Source: Bdellovibrionales bacterium
GTDB lineage: Bacteria; Bdellovibrionota; FAC87; UBA2466; JACKAF01
Length of the DNA stretch: 38,837 nucleotides
Direction: 5' to 3'
Assembly (NCBI GenBank): GCA_020435295.1
Contig: JAGQZV010000009.1
Location: 1-38,837 of the forward strand
Part shown: one piece after another, positions 7,609 through 15,918 of the stretch
How the letters are laid out: each line of letters opens with the position of its first letter
How positions within the stretch are numbered: position 1 is the stretch's first letter
Position numbers and translations under genes: made by a program
Notes under the pieces: model-generated
What the model saw: only the letters and a program-made list of their open reading frames with translations
Databases searched by the model: none
What the model was told of the DNA's origin: nothing

Positions 7609-9546
7609 TTACTGAATCAGTTGCACCAAATCCGGATTCTCTAAAGTTGTGGTGTCACCGGATGCCTGTTTGCCGGCGGCCAAATCTTTTAACAGCCGAC
7701 GCATGATTTTGCCACTGCGAGTCTTTGGGAGCGTCCGCGTAAACTTGATTTCCTCTGGCCGGGCCAGCGCTCCGATTTCACTCACCACATGTTGGGACAG
7801 TTCTTTGGAGAGTGCCGCCAAATTCGAAAGGTCCGCACTCTCTTTCGGGATAACAAAAGCAGTGATCGCTTGCCCCTTGAGTTCGTCCGGTCGTCCGACC
7901 ACTGCCGCTTCGGCGACAGCCGGATGACTTACCAACGCACTTTCGATCTCCATTGTTCCCAAACGGTGGCCTGAAACGTTGATGACGTCATCCACCCGAC
8001 CTTTAATCCAAAAGTATCCGTTCTCATCTTTGTGAGCACCATCCCCCGCAAAGTACAAACCTGGAAAACGACTCCAGTACTGATCTTTAAAACGGTCGGG
8101 GTTTTTGTGAATGTTTCGCACCATGGATGGCCACGGGTGGCGGATGACCAAATACCCACCTTCGTTGGGAGCACAACTTTTGCCGTTTTCATCAACAATA
8201 TCGGCCACGATTCCTGGAAACGGCCGTGTCGCGGAGCCGGGTTTAGTGGCAGTTACCCCGGGCAAAGGAGTAATCATGATGGCCCCGGTTTCGGTTTGCC
8301 ACCATGTATCGACGATAGGGCACTTCCCGTGGCCAATCTCATTGTGATACCAAATCCATGCCTCCGGGTTGATGGGTTCACCCACGGTCCCGAGCAGGCG
8401 CAAGCTATCAAGTTTATATTTTCTGGGAATAGACTCGCCCGCGCGCATGAATGCACGGATTGCGGTTGGCGCCGTGTAGAGGATCGATACTTTGTGTTTG
8501 TCGATGATACTCCAGAAACGGCCCCAATCGGGATAGTTAGGGGCCCCTTCGTAGAGCAGCGCCGTGGCACCGTTGGACAAGATTCCGTAAACGACGTAGC
8601 TGTGTCCTGTCACCCAACCAATGTCTGCAGTGCACCAGTAGATGTCGTCTTCTTTCAAATCAAACACCCATTTAGCGGTCTGGGTAACGCTCACCATGTA
8701 ACCGCCCGTCGAGTGCACGATCCCTTTGGGTTTCCCAGTGGTGCCACTCGTATAGAGAAAATAAAGTGGGTGTTCCGCATCGAGAGACACGGCCTCGTGC
8801 TTAGTGGATTGCTTGTCCACGAGCGCCTGCCACTCAACGCCCCGAGATCCCAGCGGGGAGTTTTTCTCATTGCGAAAAACTACGACATGCTGGACACAGT
8901 CCACGCCCTTCAGCCCTTCCTCGACAATGGGCTGCAGCTCCAGCTTCTTCCCCCGCCGCTTGCCATAATCTGCGGTGAAAACCGCTTTGCAATCTGCATC
9001 CAATACGCGGTCATGAATCGCGCTGCTACTAAAGCCGGCAAAAATCACACTGTGGGTAACCCCTACCCGCGCACAGGCCAGCATCGTTACGACGGCCTCG
9101 GGAATCATCGGCATATAAACGGCGACCGTATCGCCGGCCTTAAGGCCCAAGTCCTTTTGCATGCCGTTGGCAAGCTGAGACACTCGATCCAGCAGTTGCC
9201 CATAGCTTAGCTTTCGAACCTCGCCTTCTTCACCCTCCCAAAGTATTGCGGTTTTGTCTTTGCGCCCGTTTGCAACGTGCCGATCCAGACAGTTATAAGC
9301 CGCATTGGTCTTTCCCCCCAAAAACCACTTCGCAAAGGGCTCTTCCCAAGAGAGGGCTTTGGTCCAGGGTTCAAACCAGTCGATGTTCTTGGCCGCGTGC
9401 TCCCAAAAACGAACGGGTTCGGCCTGCGCGTCCTTCCATAGTCGCTCGTAATCGGCAGCACTAAGATTGGCTTGCTGCGCAAAACTTGGTGAGGGCGCAA
9501 ACGAACGAGTTTCCTTAAGGACTGTGTCGATGCTCTTGGATTCCAT
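7609..9546 (-). CDS. acs: Acetyl-coenzyme A synthetase
   Basis: Acs activates acetate to acetyl-CoA through acetyl-AMP. The 645-residue length is typical. It has the N-terminal ACS segment (YERLWKDAQAEPVRFWE), the P-loop YTSGTTGKPKG, the adenylate motif DTWWQTETG and the C-terminal PKTRSGKIMRR, whose Lys is the regulatory acetylation site in this family. The start has a GGAGG SD (minus strand, near 9556). It stands alone, divergent from the hybrid kinase gene across about 120 bases. No cognate acetyltransferase or deacetylase sits beside it; the GNAT protein at 29774 is distant. Confidence 0.97.
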   Translation of the reverse strand: MESKSIDTVLKETRSFAPSPSFAQQANLSAADYERLWKDAQAEPVRFWEHAAKNIDWFEPWTKALSWEEPFAKWFLGGKTNAAYNCLDRHVANGRKDKTAILWEGEEGEVRKLSYGQLLDRVSQLANGMQKDLGLKAGDTVAVYMPMIPEAVVTMLACARVGVTHSVIFAGFSSSAIHDRVLDADCKAVFTADYGKRRGKKLELQPIVEEGLKGVDCVQHVVVFRNEKNSPLGSRGVEWQALVDKQSTKHEAVSLDAEHPLYFLYTSGTTGKPKGIVHSTGGYMVSVTQTAKWVFDLKEDDIYWCTADIGWVTGHSYVVYGILSNGATALLYEGAPNYPDWGRFWSIIDKHKVSILYTAPTAIRAFMRAGESIPRKYKLDSLRLLGTVGEPINPEAWIWYHNEIGHGKCPIVDTWWQTETGAIMITPLPGVTATKPGSATRPFPGIVADIVDENGKSCAPNEGGYLVIRHPWPSMVRNIHKNPDRFKDQYWSRFPGLYFAGDGAHKDENGYFWIKGRVDDVINVSGHRLGTMEIESALVSHPAVAEAAVVGRPDELKGQAITAFVIPKESADLSNLAALSKELSQHVVSEIGALARPEEIKFTRTLPKTRSGKIMRRLLKDLAAGKQASGDTTTLENPDLVQLIQ

Positions 9547-9666
9547 GACCTACCGCCTCCTGTGCCTTGAATAATGCGCCCGGACCAAATATCATTGAAC
9601 CTAGCGCACTTTCATAAAAACCAGTTTTTCAACAGAACCCCAATTTGAGCAACCTGTAAAGACGGC

Positions 9667-10773
9667 ATGGAACCCATCCTCATAGTAGATGACGAAAAAG
9701 ACAACCTAGAGGCTCTCCGGCGATTGCTGCGTACTGACTACGATGTCACCTTGGAGACCTCGCCATTCGAGGCACTCAAACGCGTACAGCAACAGGAGTT
9801 TTCCGTTATCGTAAGCGATCAAAGAATGCCGGAAATGACTGGGGTCGAACTTCTGGAAAAGGTGAAACAGATTGCCCCTGCCACAACCCGCATCCTGCTC
9901 ACCGGCTATAGCGACATGGACGCCGTTGTAGGAGCTATCAATCGCGGCCAGATCTACCAGTATGTGGGAAAGCCCTGGGATCCAAACGATTTTAAGATCA
10001 CGCTACGACAGGCAGCGGAATCCTATCAGCTCAAAAAAGAGGTCGAGCAAAAAAACCGAGCGCTAAGCAAAAGCAACGAAGAACTTAAGGCAGCGCTTGA
10101 AAGCCTCCGTGTTTTGGATCGGGCAAAAGCGCGCTTTCTCTCTCTGGTTAGTCACGAACTCAACACGCCGTTGACGGTCTTGACTTCTTTTGTAGATCTT
10201 TTGAGAGAGAACCAAGACTCATTTCCGAACGATATTCAAAAAGCTGTGAATTCTCTGGATGGAGCCACAAAACGGTTTTCTCAAATAATTGAGGAGGTAC
10301 TCCTCTACACCAAGTTGGAGTCGGAAAGATCCCTTAGTACGGAAGCATTCGATTTAGGTGAGGAAACTAAGGCCCTTGCTAAAGAAATGGCCAAGCAGTT
10401 CAATACGAAAAATCTAAGCGTAGCACTCAAGGCGCCGACCGGTGCCATCATTCACTGCGACAAAGACAAGATGCGCCAAGCGCTCAAGCGACTCTTTCTC
10501 AACACAATAGCGTTCGCCCCGGAGCAAGACAAAATTCGTATCCATATTGAGGACAAAGGGAGCTATTACAGTTTCGCTGTATCACGAGGCGGCCCACCTC
10601 TTTCTGAGGAAGCTTTTGTTTCACTCACCTCCGGATCCCAAAACAACCTAAACCATCACAAGGATTTGGGCCTTTCGCTTGCCATATGCAGGTTTATCGT
10701 CGAGATACACGGCGGAACGACGGAGCTTTCGGAAAACGGAACCACTATTCTTCTGAAACTTAGTAAGTCGTAG
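9667..10773 (+). CDS. Receiver-histidine kinase hybrid with a degenerate ATPase domain
   Basis: The 368-residue protein has an N-terminal receiver domain (D8, D9, phosphoacceptor D51 in SDQRMPEMTG, K102 in GKPWDP), a coiled-coil linker (about 115-150), a HisKA domain with H163 in VSHELNTP, and a C-terminal HATPase region. Residues IYQYVGKPWD are typical of receivers linked to HD-GYP or kinase outputs. The N-box is poor (one Asn, N279), the DxGxG of the G1 box is absent (SRGGPPL stands there) and the G2 box is KDLGLSLA. ATP binding may be weak or lost. No membrane segment, so it is cytoplasmic. The start has only a weak SD. Confidence 0.87.
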   Translation: MEPILIVDDEKDNLEALRRLLRTDYDVTLETSPFEALKRVQQQEFSVIVSDQRMPEMTGVELLEKVKQIAPATTRILLTGYSDMDAVVGAINRGQIYQYVGKPWDPNDFKITLRQAAESYQLKKEVEQKNRALSKSNEELKAALESLRVLDRAKARFLSLVSHELNTPLTVLTSFVDLLRENQDSFPNDIQKAVNSLDGATKRFSQIIEEVLLYTKLESERSLSTEAFDLGEETKALAKEMAKQFNTKNLSVALKAPTGAIIHCDKDKMRQALKRLFLNTIAFAPEQDKIRIHIEDKGSYYSFAVSRGGPPLSEEAFVSLTSGSQNNLNHHKDLGLSLAICRFIVEIHGGTTELSENGTTILLKLSKS

Positions 10774-11920
10774 AACTCTGAAAAGCTTGCTCAGTGGCCT
10801 TAGCAAACTGAGCGACATTATATTCTCGGGCCACTCGTTCGCGCGCGTTTTCGCCGAGACGTTCCGCCAACGCCGGGCGTTCGATGTAGGGAGAAATTAG
10901 GGCCGCTGCAATTTCCATGTTGCCCACAGGATAGACAAACCCCGTTTTTCCCGGAATCACCAAGTCGTTGGCCGCTCCACAGGTGTCCGTAACGAGCGCA
11001 GGCAACCCACTCGCAAAGGCCTCGTTGATAACAAGCCCCCACGTTTCAAACTCAGAAGGCACAACGAGCAGATCACTAGCGTGGTACATAGCGCGCGTTT
11101 CAGCTTGGTCCCTAAAGCCAGCAAAATGAATCCGCTCTCCCTCGCCCGTGAGATCCGCAAGGTCTTTCTCAAGCGGACCATTCCCCACGAAAACAACATG
11201 CAGATTTTGGTACTGCTTAAGGCGCCTATACAGCGCGATCATGTCCCACGGTCGCTTACGTTCAAACAGCCGGCCGACAAACAAGAGGACAAAAGCATCT
11301 TGCGGTATCCCCAGCTCGGTGCGCATCTCCACCCGTGCACCAATGGATTTGTCCGGCGTCAGGCTAAAAAATGAAGTATCGACACAGTATCGGGCCTGGG
11401 TGATTTGTGAACCTGCTATATTGAAGGAGCGATAAAAATCGTAGGTTTTCTTACCGATCGAAATAAACTGCCGGACACCACTAAAGAAGATGGGGTGCAG
11501 GATCCGTTTCAGGCGCGCCCGCCACCGAGACGCCCCTTGAGAAAAAGTTTCCCCCACAAAGATTAGAGGGATGCCACGCAAACGGCAGAGCGTCCAAAGA
11601 ATCCAGTGCTCGGGGAGGTACCACCCGTAGATGAGAACTGCCGAGGGACGCTCGCGCCCAAGAAGTCCGGATACTCTTCGCGTGAAGCCCACGAGGCCCC
11701 CGTGTGAGTGGAGTACCTCGCTCGAAAAGCCGGCTTTTAGCTCCAGGTTCCAATTCTGGGCGGGTATTTTACCCACCTCGTTGAACCACCACTTGCGGCC
11801 GTTGAAGTTCTCGTTGAAGAAAAACACCCGCAGGCCCGGAACCTTGGCCGCGAGGGCCCTAAAAACGGGGGAACGGTACTGGATTGGGTGCGTGTCGAAG
11901 ATGAATAGTTTTGAAACCAC
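10760..11920 (-). CDS. Glycosyltransferase family 4 protein
   Basis: This 386-residue GT-B glycosyltransferase has an N-terminal acceptor domain (starts MVSKLFIFDTHPIQY) and a C-terminal donor domain with FVGRLFERKRP and the GT4 E-x7-E signature in SEFETWGLVINEAFASG. GT4 enzymes are retaining transferases that build LPS, exopolysaccharide or glycolipids from nucleotide sugars. No other glycan operon genes are adjacent. The 3' end overlaps the 3' end of the histidine-kinase gene by 14 bases, tail to tail. Donor and acceptor are unknown. Confidence 0.88.
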   Translation of the reverse strand: MVSKLFIFDTHPIQYRSPVFRALAAKVPGLRVFFFNENFNGRKWWFNEVGKIPAQNWNLELKAGFSSEVLHSHGGLVGFTRRVSGLLGRERPSAVLIYGWYLPEHWILWTLCRLRGIPLIFVGETFSQGASRWRARLKRILHPIFFSGVRQFISIGKKTYDFYRSFNIAGSQITQARYCVDTSFFSLTPDKSIGARVEMRTELGIPQDAFVLLFVGRLFERKRPWDMIALYRRLKQYQNLHVVFVGNGPLEKDLADLTGEGERIHFAGFRDQAETRAMYHASDLLVVPSEFETWGLVINEAFASGLPALVTDTCGAANDLVIPGKTGFVYPVGNMEIAAALISPYIERPALAERLGENARERVAREYNVAQFAKATEQAFQSSTTY

Positions 11921-12003
11921 GAGAAAAGTGTACCATGGAGACCCCCGTTTGACCGAGAGTTGAGCGTCGACAAGAGAGGCTAAAGGGTTTAGAGTTTGCC
12001 CCT

Positions 12004-12294
12004 ATGGACTATCCGGTCACGACGGGCAATATCATCCTGATTGTTTTGGGCGCCGCACTTGTGGTTTCTGGGCCCTATATCACGTACCGCACCATTAAGG
12101 GTGTGATGGACGCCAGAAAACAAGACCCCGGTGCGCCGGTCCATTACTTTAGCAATGGGATAAATTTCCTCATCGCCATCGTATTCTTTTTCGCGGGGAT
12201 CTTGTTCATCCGTAACAATCTGGCCGGAAATCCGCTGGCGCTTCTGCCTGGCGGTACTCCCCCAGCCGCGCAATCCACAGATACAGAAGGCTGA
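12004..12294 (+). CDS. Small two-helix membrane protein, unknown
   Basis: The 96-residue product has two hydrophobic helices, about 10-28 (IILIVLGAALVVSG) and 54-70 (FLIAIVFFFAGILF), joined by a basic loop, and a Pro/Ala/Thr-rich C-terminal tail. It would be an inner-membrane protein. The SD is weak. It stands alone between a divergent GT4 gene and tRNA-Ser. I do not recognise a family. Confidence 0.65.
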   Translation: MDYPVTTGNIILIVLGAALVVSGPYITYRTIKGVMDARKQDPGAPVHYFSNGINFLIAIVFFFAGILFIRNNLAGNPLALLPGGTPPAAQSTDTEG

Positions 12295-12296
12295 TC

Positions 12297-12316
12297 CAAC
12301 CCCCGTTTGGTTGCTT
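12297..12316 (+). terminator. Weak terminator-like hairpin before tRNA-Ser
   Basis: CAACC and GGTTG can form a 5-bp stem around a 7-base loop, followed by CTTTTCT. It lies just after the stop of the small membrane protein gene and before tRNA-Ser. The stem is short, so this is only a candidate intrinsic terminator. Confidence 0.3.
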
Positions 12317-12351
12317 TTCTCCTGCATTCGAAATAGGATGGCTCCCCATTA

Positions 12352-12443
12352 GGAGAGGTGGCCGAGTGGCTGAAGGCGGCGGTTTGCTAAACCGCTGTAG
12401 GGTTAACCCCCTACCGGTGGTTCGAATCCACTCCTCTCCGCCA
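12352..12443 (+). tRNA. tRNA-Ser(GCT)
   Basis: The acceptor stem GGAGAGG pairs with CCTCTCC. The anticodon stem-loop GCGGT-TTGCTAA-ACCGC places GCT at the anticodon, reading AGC/AGU serine codons. A long variable arm (TAGGGTTAACCCCCTA) and a T-loop TTCGAAT mark a class II serine tRNA. CCA is encoded at 12441-12443. The last 22 bases are repeated at 12482-12503. Confidence 0.97.
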
Positions 12444-12503
12444 GCTCTAATGTGATTCGTTCCCTCCGCTTCGCTGCGGGGTCGAATCCACTCCTCTCCG
12501 CCA
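12422..12503 (+). repeat. Direct repeat of the tRNA-Ser 3' end
   Basis: The final 22 bases of tRNA-Ser including CCA (12422-12443, TCGAATCCACTCC...CGCCA) occur again, identical, at 12482-12503, exactly 60 bases downstream. The second copy lacks the rest of a tRNA. tRNA 3' ends are common integrase attachment sites, so this may be an att scar left after loss of an element. A slipped local duplication is the alternative. No integrase is present. Confidence 0.85.
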
Positions 12504-12562
12504 TACCCTTTTCGCTTGCCGTTTCTTTTCGACCTAGGCTACAGGGAAACAACAGGTAGCAC

Positions 12563-13462
12563 ATGCGACAGTTAGGCTATGGGGTGGGGCACTTCGGGGT
12601 CGTACTCCTATTTGCTTTACTTGGCTCCGTAAGTGCTCTGGCCGAAAAAATTTCTATCGTCATGCCGGCGTACAACAGCGCCGCCTATATTTCTGATGCC
12701 ATTCGCAGCGTGCTGGATCAAACTCATTCCGATTGGGAGTTGATCGTCGTCAACGACGGATCTACCGACAACACGAGTGACGTGGTGGCGCGCTTTGCCG
12801 CCACCGATGACCGCATCCGGTTGGTCACTCTGGCTCTAAACGGGGGAGTAGGCAACGCACGCAACGCGGCTCTTCGCCACGTATCGGCGCGCTACGTTGC
12901 CTTCTTAGACAGTGATGATTTTTGGCTTCCGAGGAAACTCGAGGAACAATTGGCCTTTATGCAGGAAAACGACTTTGCGCTTACTTTTACCGCGTACCGG
13001 GCGTTGGGTTCAGATGGTCGAAGCGTGGGAGCCATAGTAAGGTCGCACCCGGCAGAACTTAAGTACCAAGACCTACTAAAACAAAATCAAATCCCGGTGT
13101 TCACCGTAATGTTGGACCGTGAAAAAGTTGGGGATTTCGCCTTTTACAGTGGATACAATGAGGACTTCTTATTGTGGCTTTATTTCGCAAAGCAAAACAT
13201 CAGCGCTCACCTACTTGATCAAGATCTGGGACGATTGCGGCGCTTGCCCACCTCAATTTCAGCTAACAAGTTTCGCGCAGCCAAAGAGTTTTGGATCGTG
13301 CTGCGCAAACACGAACAACTAGGGTTGACCACGGCCGCCTTCTATTTTCTAAACTACGCTACCAGAAGTGTGCTTAAGTACCTCTTTAAGCACCGCAACT
13401 TCCATTGGTTTGGAAACTCCTGCCCTGCAAATCTTCTGCAAGAAGCCACCAACTCCGAATAG
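12563..13462 (+). CDS. Glycosyltransferase family 2 with a signal-like N-terminal segment
   Basis: The GT-A core begins at about residue 28: ISIVMPAYNSAAYI, VVNDGSTDNT (donor binding) and the metal-binding LDSDDFW. Then comes the acceptor region, with a possible general base in SGYNEDFLLW. The 299-residue product looks like LPS or capsule-type GT2 enzymes. Unusually, residues 1-27 form a hydrophobic stretch (VVLLFALLGSVSALA) ending in AxA, like a signal peptide. Every in-frame ATG, GTG or TTG that keeps the first strand of the fold also keeps it. The gene follows the tRNA-Ser repeat. Confidence 0.82.
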   Translation: MRQLGYGVGHFGVVLLFALLGSVSALAEKISIVMPAYNSAAYISDAIRSVLDQTHSDWELIVVNDGSTDNTSDVVARFAATDDRIRLVTLALNGGVGNARNAALRHVSARYVAFLDSDDFWLPRKLEEQLAFMQENDFALTFTAYRALGSDGRSVGAIVRSHPAELKYQDLLKQNQIPVFTVMLDREKVGDFAFYSGYNEDFLLWLYFAKQNISAHLLDQDLGRLRRLPTSISANKFRAAKEFWIVLRKHEQLGLTTAAFYFLNYATRSVLKYLFKHRNFHWFGNSCPANLLQEATNSE

Positions 13463-13519
13463 TATTTGACTTACCGCATCAGATGGTTTTTGTCGTTGTT
13501 TTATAAGGGAGACTCAATA

Positions 13520-14081
13520 GTGACGAAACTTCTTACCATTCTTGTAGTATCGCTCAGATTTCTTTGAAGGCGTGGAAAGCGGGGATCGCTACCTTTACCG
13601 CGTACGGGCGTATCACAGCGTTACACCGAACGTAGTTCTCTACGTAAAGACTGGAGATACCGCAACAAAGTTCGTAGTACCCGCAACTCTGGATCCCGCT
13701 GCAGAAAAAACCACGCTCCTTAGCCGCGGCCAAGAGACGGCTAAGGTAGAAACCCGTGAGGTTGCCGAAATCGGCGCAACCTCAGGCGATGCGGGCCTCG
13801 ACGCCATCAACCAAGTTCGCGCAGCACGCGGTATTGCCCCCATCCAATGGGATAGCGGGTTTGCTAACGTTTCACGGGAAAACAACCGCCTCGGCGGACG
13901 CCACAATTATCCCGGTCACGGCTATCAAACATGGTCAGGAGCCTCGAGCCCACAGGGCGCAGTAAACATGTGGCTTAGCCAGAAGTACTTCCACTCTCAC
14001 GGAGTCATCATCCTAAACCCCAGCATCACACGCGGGGCGACGTACTCCGATGGGTACGGCACTACCTTCTCGGGCCGCTAG
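13520..14081 (+). pseudogene. CAP/SCP-like secreted protein gene with a broken 5' end
   Basis: GTG at 13520 has a strong SD (GGGAG, 13508-13512) and starts a signal-peptide-like reading MTKLLTILVVSLRFL, which stops at TGA 13565. The rest continues in the next frame, about from 13548 to the stop at 14081. The body carries a C-terminal CAP-type domain: LDAINQVRAARGIAPIQWD, later MWLSQKYFHSH, then LNPSITRGATYSDGYGTTFSG, like secreted bacterial CAP proteins of unknown role. The in-frame GTG at 13572 has no SD and gives 169 residues without a signal peptide. A single-base frame change or small deletion is the simplest reading; sequencing error is possible. Confidence 0.6.
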
Positions 14082-14160
14082 ACCATTTTGTCATTGTTAG
14101 GCTCGCGACTATTCCCAGGCCTGACACGTCTGGAGGCGTGGGCGCGCTATGGTATTTTGC

Positions 14161-15918
14161 TTAGCGATCCTTGAACCACCCAAGAACCCCCGCTTTTGAA
14201 AGTGCGGCCTGAATAGCGCGCCGGACCTCTGAGTTCGCTTCCGCCTCTTGGATATCAAATGCTTTTTGGCTACCGAGCACTCTAAAGAGCGGCTCAAATT
14301 CCACCTGAGGCTCACCTTTCGCAGGAATGGCTTCCCGCTCTGGGAAACCCGAGGGAAGCGTCGAACCGAGATAGCTGACGCTTTCCCGGGAACCCGAGCC
14401 AAGGGTCATCATCACTGGCAACAAATACGGAGGCGCGTGGATTCGAGTCCTCTCGTTTAGCCCAATGAGCGAATTAAGTGCCGCACGACCCGTGTTTCGG
14501 ATCATCCAACGACCCGCACTCGAAACAACTCCCTTTTTGTCATGATCCGCTCGATCGGGATCCACGGCATCCATCGCCAAGTACACGGTCGTTGCAAGAG
14601 GATTAGAATCGAGAATTTTTTGAACATCCATGTCTTTTTTGGAAATGAGGTACCCCATCGAAACGTTAACGTCCTCTCCCCCCATCACAAACTCCCGCAA
14701 CACATTACTCAGAAAACCATTGTCTATCGTACCCACATGCCGCAAAGACTTTGTTAACAAAAGGTCGGTAGGAGATAGGTAGCAACGTTGTTTGGCGAGT
14801 TTCTCCAAACCCACCGCGTGCAAATTAGGAACTACTCCAGGCGCCACCAGACTCATCGGGATCTCATGGTCTACACCACAGCTTTTCTCGACAACATCGA
14901 CGAGTGATGAGCACATCACGCAGAGTTGGCCTTTTTTTAACATTTCATCATAGCCACCTTTGGGAACAGGTATCGCGTTAAAGTCATATCCCATCTGGCG
15001 GTCCAGCATGCGGAGGGCCAAATCGCTTAGCTGTTTTTCCTCGTCTTCGCTGGCTTGCTTTCTACGATCCGATCGCAATACTTCAACATGGCTCGAAAAA
15101 GCGGGCGAAACATATGTTTGCAATGGTACCAGCCGGAGGCCAACGTTGATCTCAAATACCGCCGGATATACCTTCCCGTCGTGGTGAACGAACACAACTA
15201 CGCCAGAGTGCGTGGCCTGCGATCGAGGGATACTCATCGCAATGTTCAGGCCGTCTTCAAACTTGTTGTGATCAATAACCACAACGTCTCCCGCTTGGAA
15301 GCTCACGCCCCGAATTGTTACCCGTCCGTCTTCATGTTCGTATTCGTCCAAACTTTGGGAGTCTTGTCCGAGCCAACCCGTGTGCTGCCATTGGACGGAC
15401 GGATCCATCGGGGAAATGTTTAACGGCCTATCGGGTCCTGCTAACTTGTCCGCCCTCTGCCGCGTCAAAGGAGTCTGTATTTTTGAAAGGTAAAAATGAG
15501 AGCGTATAGGGTCTCCGTGTGTAGCGATTACCTTGGCCAGGGTTTCCTCTGTCTGCGCGTCAACCTCAGTCGCCTCATACACACTGAGCAGTTGATCCAT
15601 ATATTTAGGACTTAGGTTGTATCGAAGCTTATCCAACGTGGTGGCCACAGCCCCCAGCGTACTCGGCTTTGCGTGCTTCACTAGACGATCCACCATCCAG
15701 TACCGCCAATGGGATTTCATGTACTTCACGCGCCACTGATCCACCGGCGTCACGGCCCCGTAATTCTCGATTTGGGCGATCCAGCCAGCTTGACGCTCGT
15801 CAAGAACGTCCGTTGCCAAAGACTCGTCCACCAGCTTTTTCAGCTCGTCTACGCCGGCGAATACCGGGTGAGTAACGGCTAACAAGGAAAGAAAAACTAA
15901 AGAGACAAACCTACTCAT
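14161..15918 (-). CDS. Exported permuted-papain-fold (YiiX/YebB-like) hydrolase
   Basis: A signal peptide (MSRFVSLVFLSLLAVTHPVFA) precedes a helical region (about 22-150) and a domain resembling circularly permuted NlpC/P60 enzymes: GDVVVID (210-216), ATHSGVVVF with candidate catalytic H237, VFEINVGLRLVPLQTY with E256, YDFN (311-314) and LCVMCSSLV with candidate nucleophile C336. In that family Cys and His act on amide or ester bonds in peptides or lipids. A C-terminal extension of about 240 residues has no motif I know. It overlaps the upstream gene by 8 bases, so the two are coupled. The substrate is unknown; cell wall or lipid is a guess. Confidence 0.6.
   Translation of the reverse strand: MSRFVSLVFLSLLAVTHPVFAGVDELKKLVDESLATDVLDERQAGWIAQIENYGAVTPVDQWRVKYMKSHWRYWMVDRLVKHAKPSTLGAVATTLDKLRYNLSPKYMDQLLSVYEATEVDAQTEETLAKVIATHGDPIRSHFYLSKIQTPLTRQRADKLAGPDRPLNISPMDPSVQWQHTGWLGQDSQSLDEYEHEDGRVTIRGVSFQAGDVVVIDHNKFEDGLNIAMSIPRSQATHSGVVVFVHHDGKVYPAVFEINVGLRLVPLQTYVSPAFSSHVEVLRSDRRKQASEDEEKQLSDLALRMLDRQMGYDFNAIPVPKGGYDEMLKKGQLCVMCSSLVDVVEKSCGVDHEIPMSLVAPGVVPNLHAVGLEKLAKQRCYLSPTDLLLTKSLRHVGTIDNGFLSNVLREFVMGGEDVNVSMGYLISKKDMDVQKILDSNPLATTVYLAMDAVDPDRADHDKKGVVSSAGRWMIRNTGRAALNSLIGLNERTRIHAPPYLLPVMMTLGSGSRESVSYLGSTLPSGFPEREAIPAKGEPQVEFEPLFRVLGSQKAFDIQEAEANSEVRRAIQAALSKAGVLGWFKDR

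Noticed and set aside
8032-9210. A 392-codon open frame opposite acs
   Set aside because: It is antisense to a clear Acs protein, has no recognisable domain and its composition follows the opposite strand.
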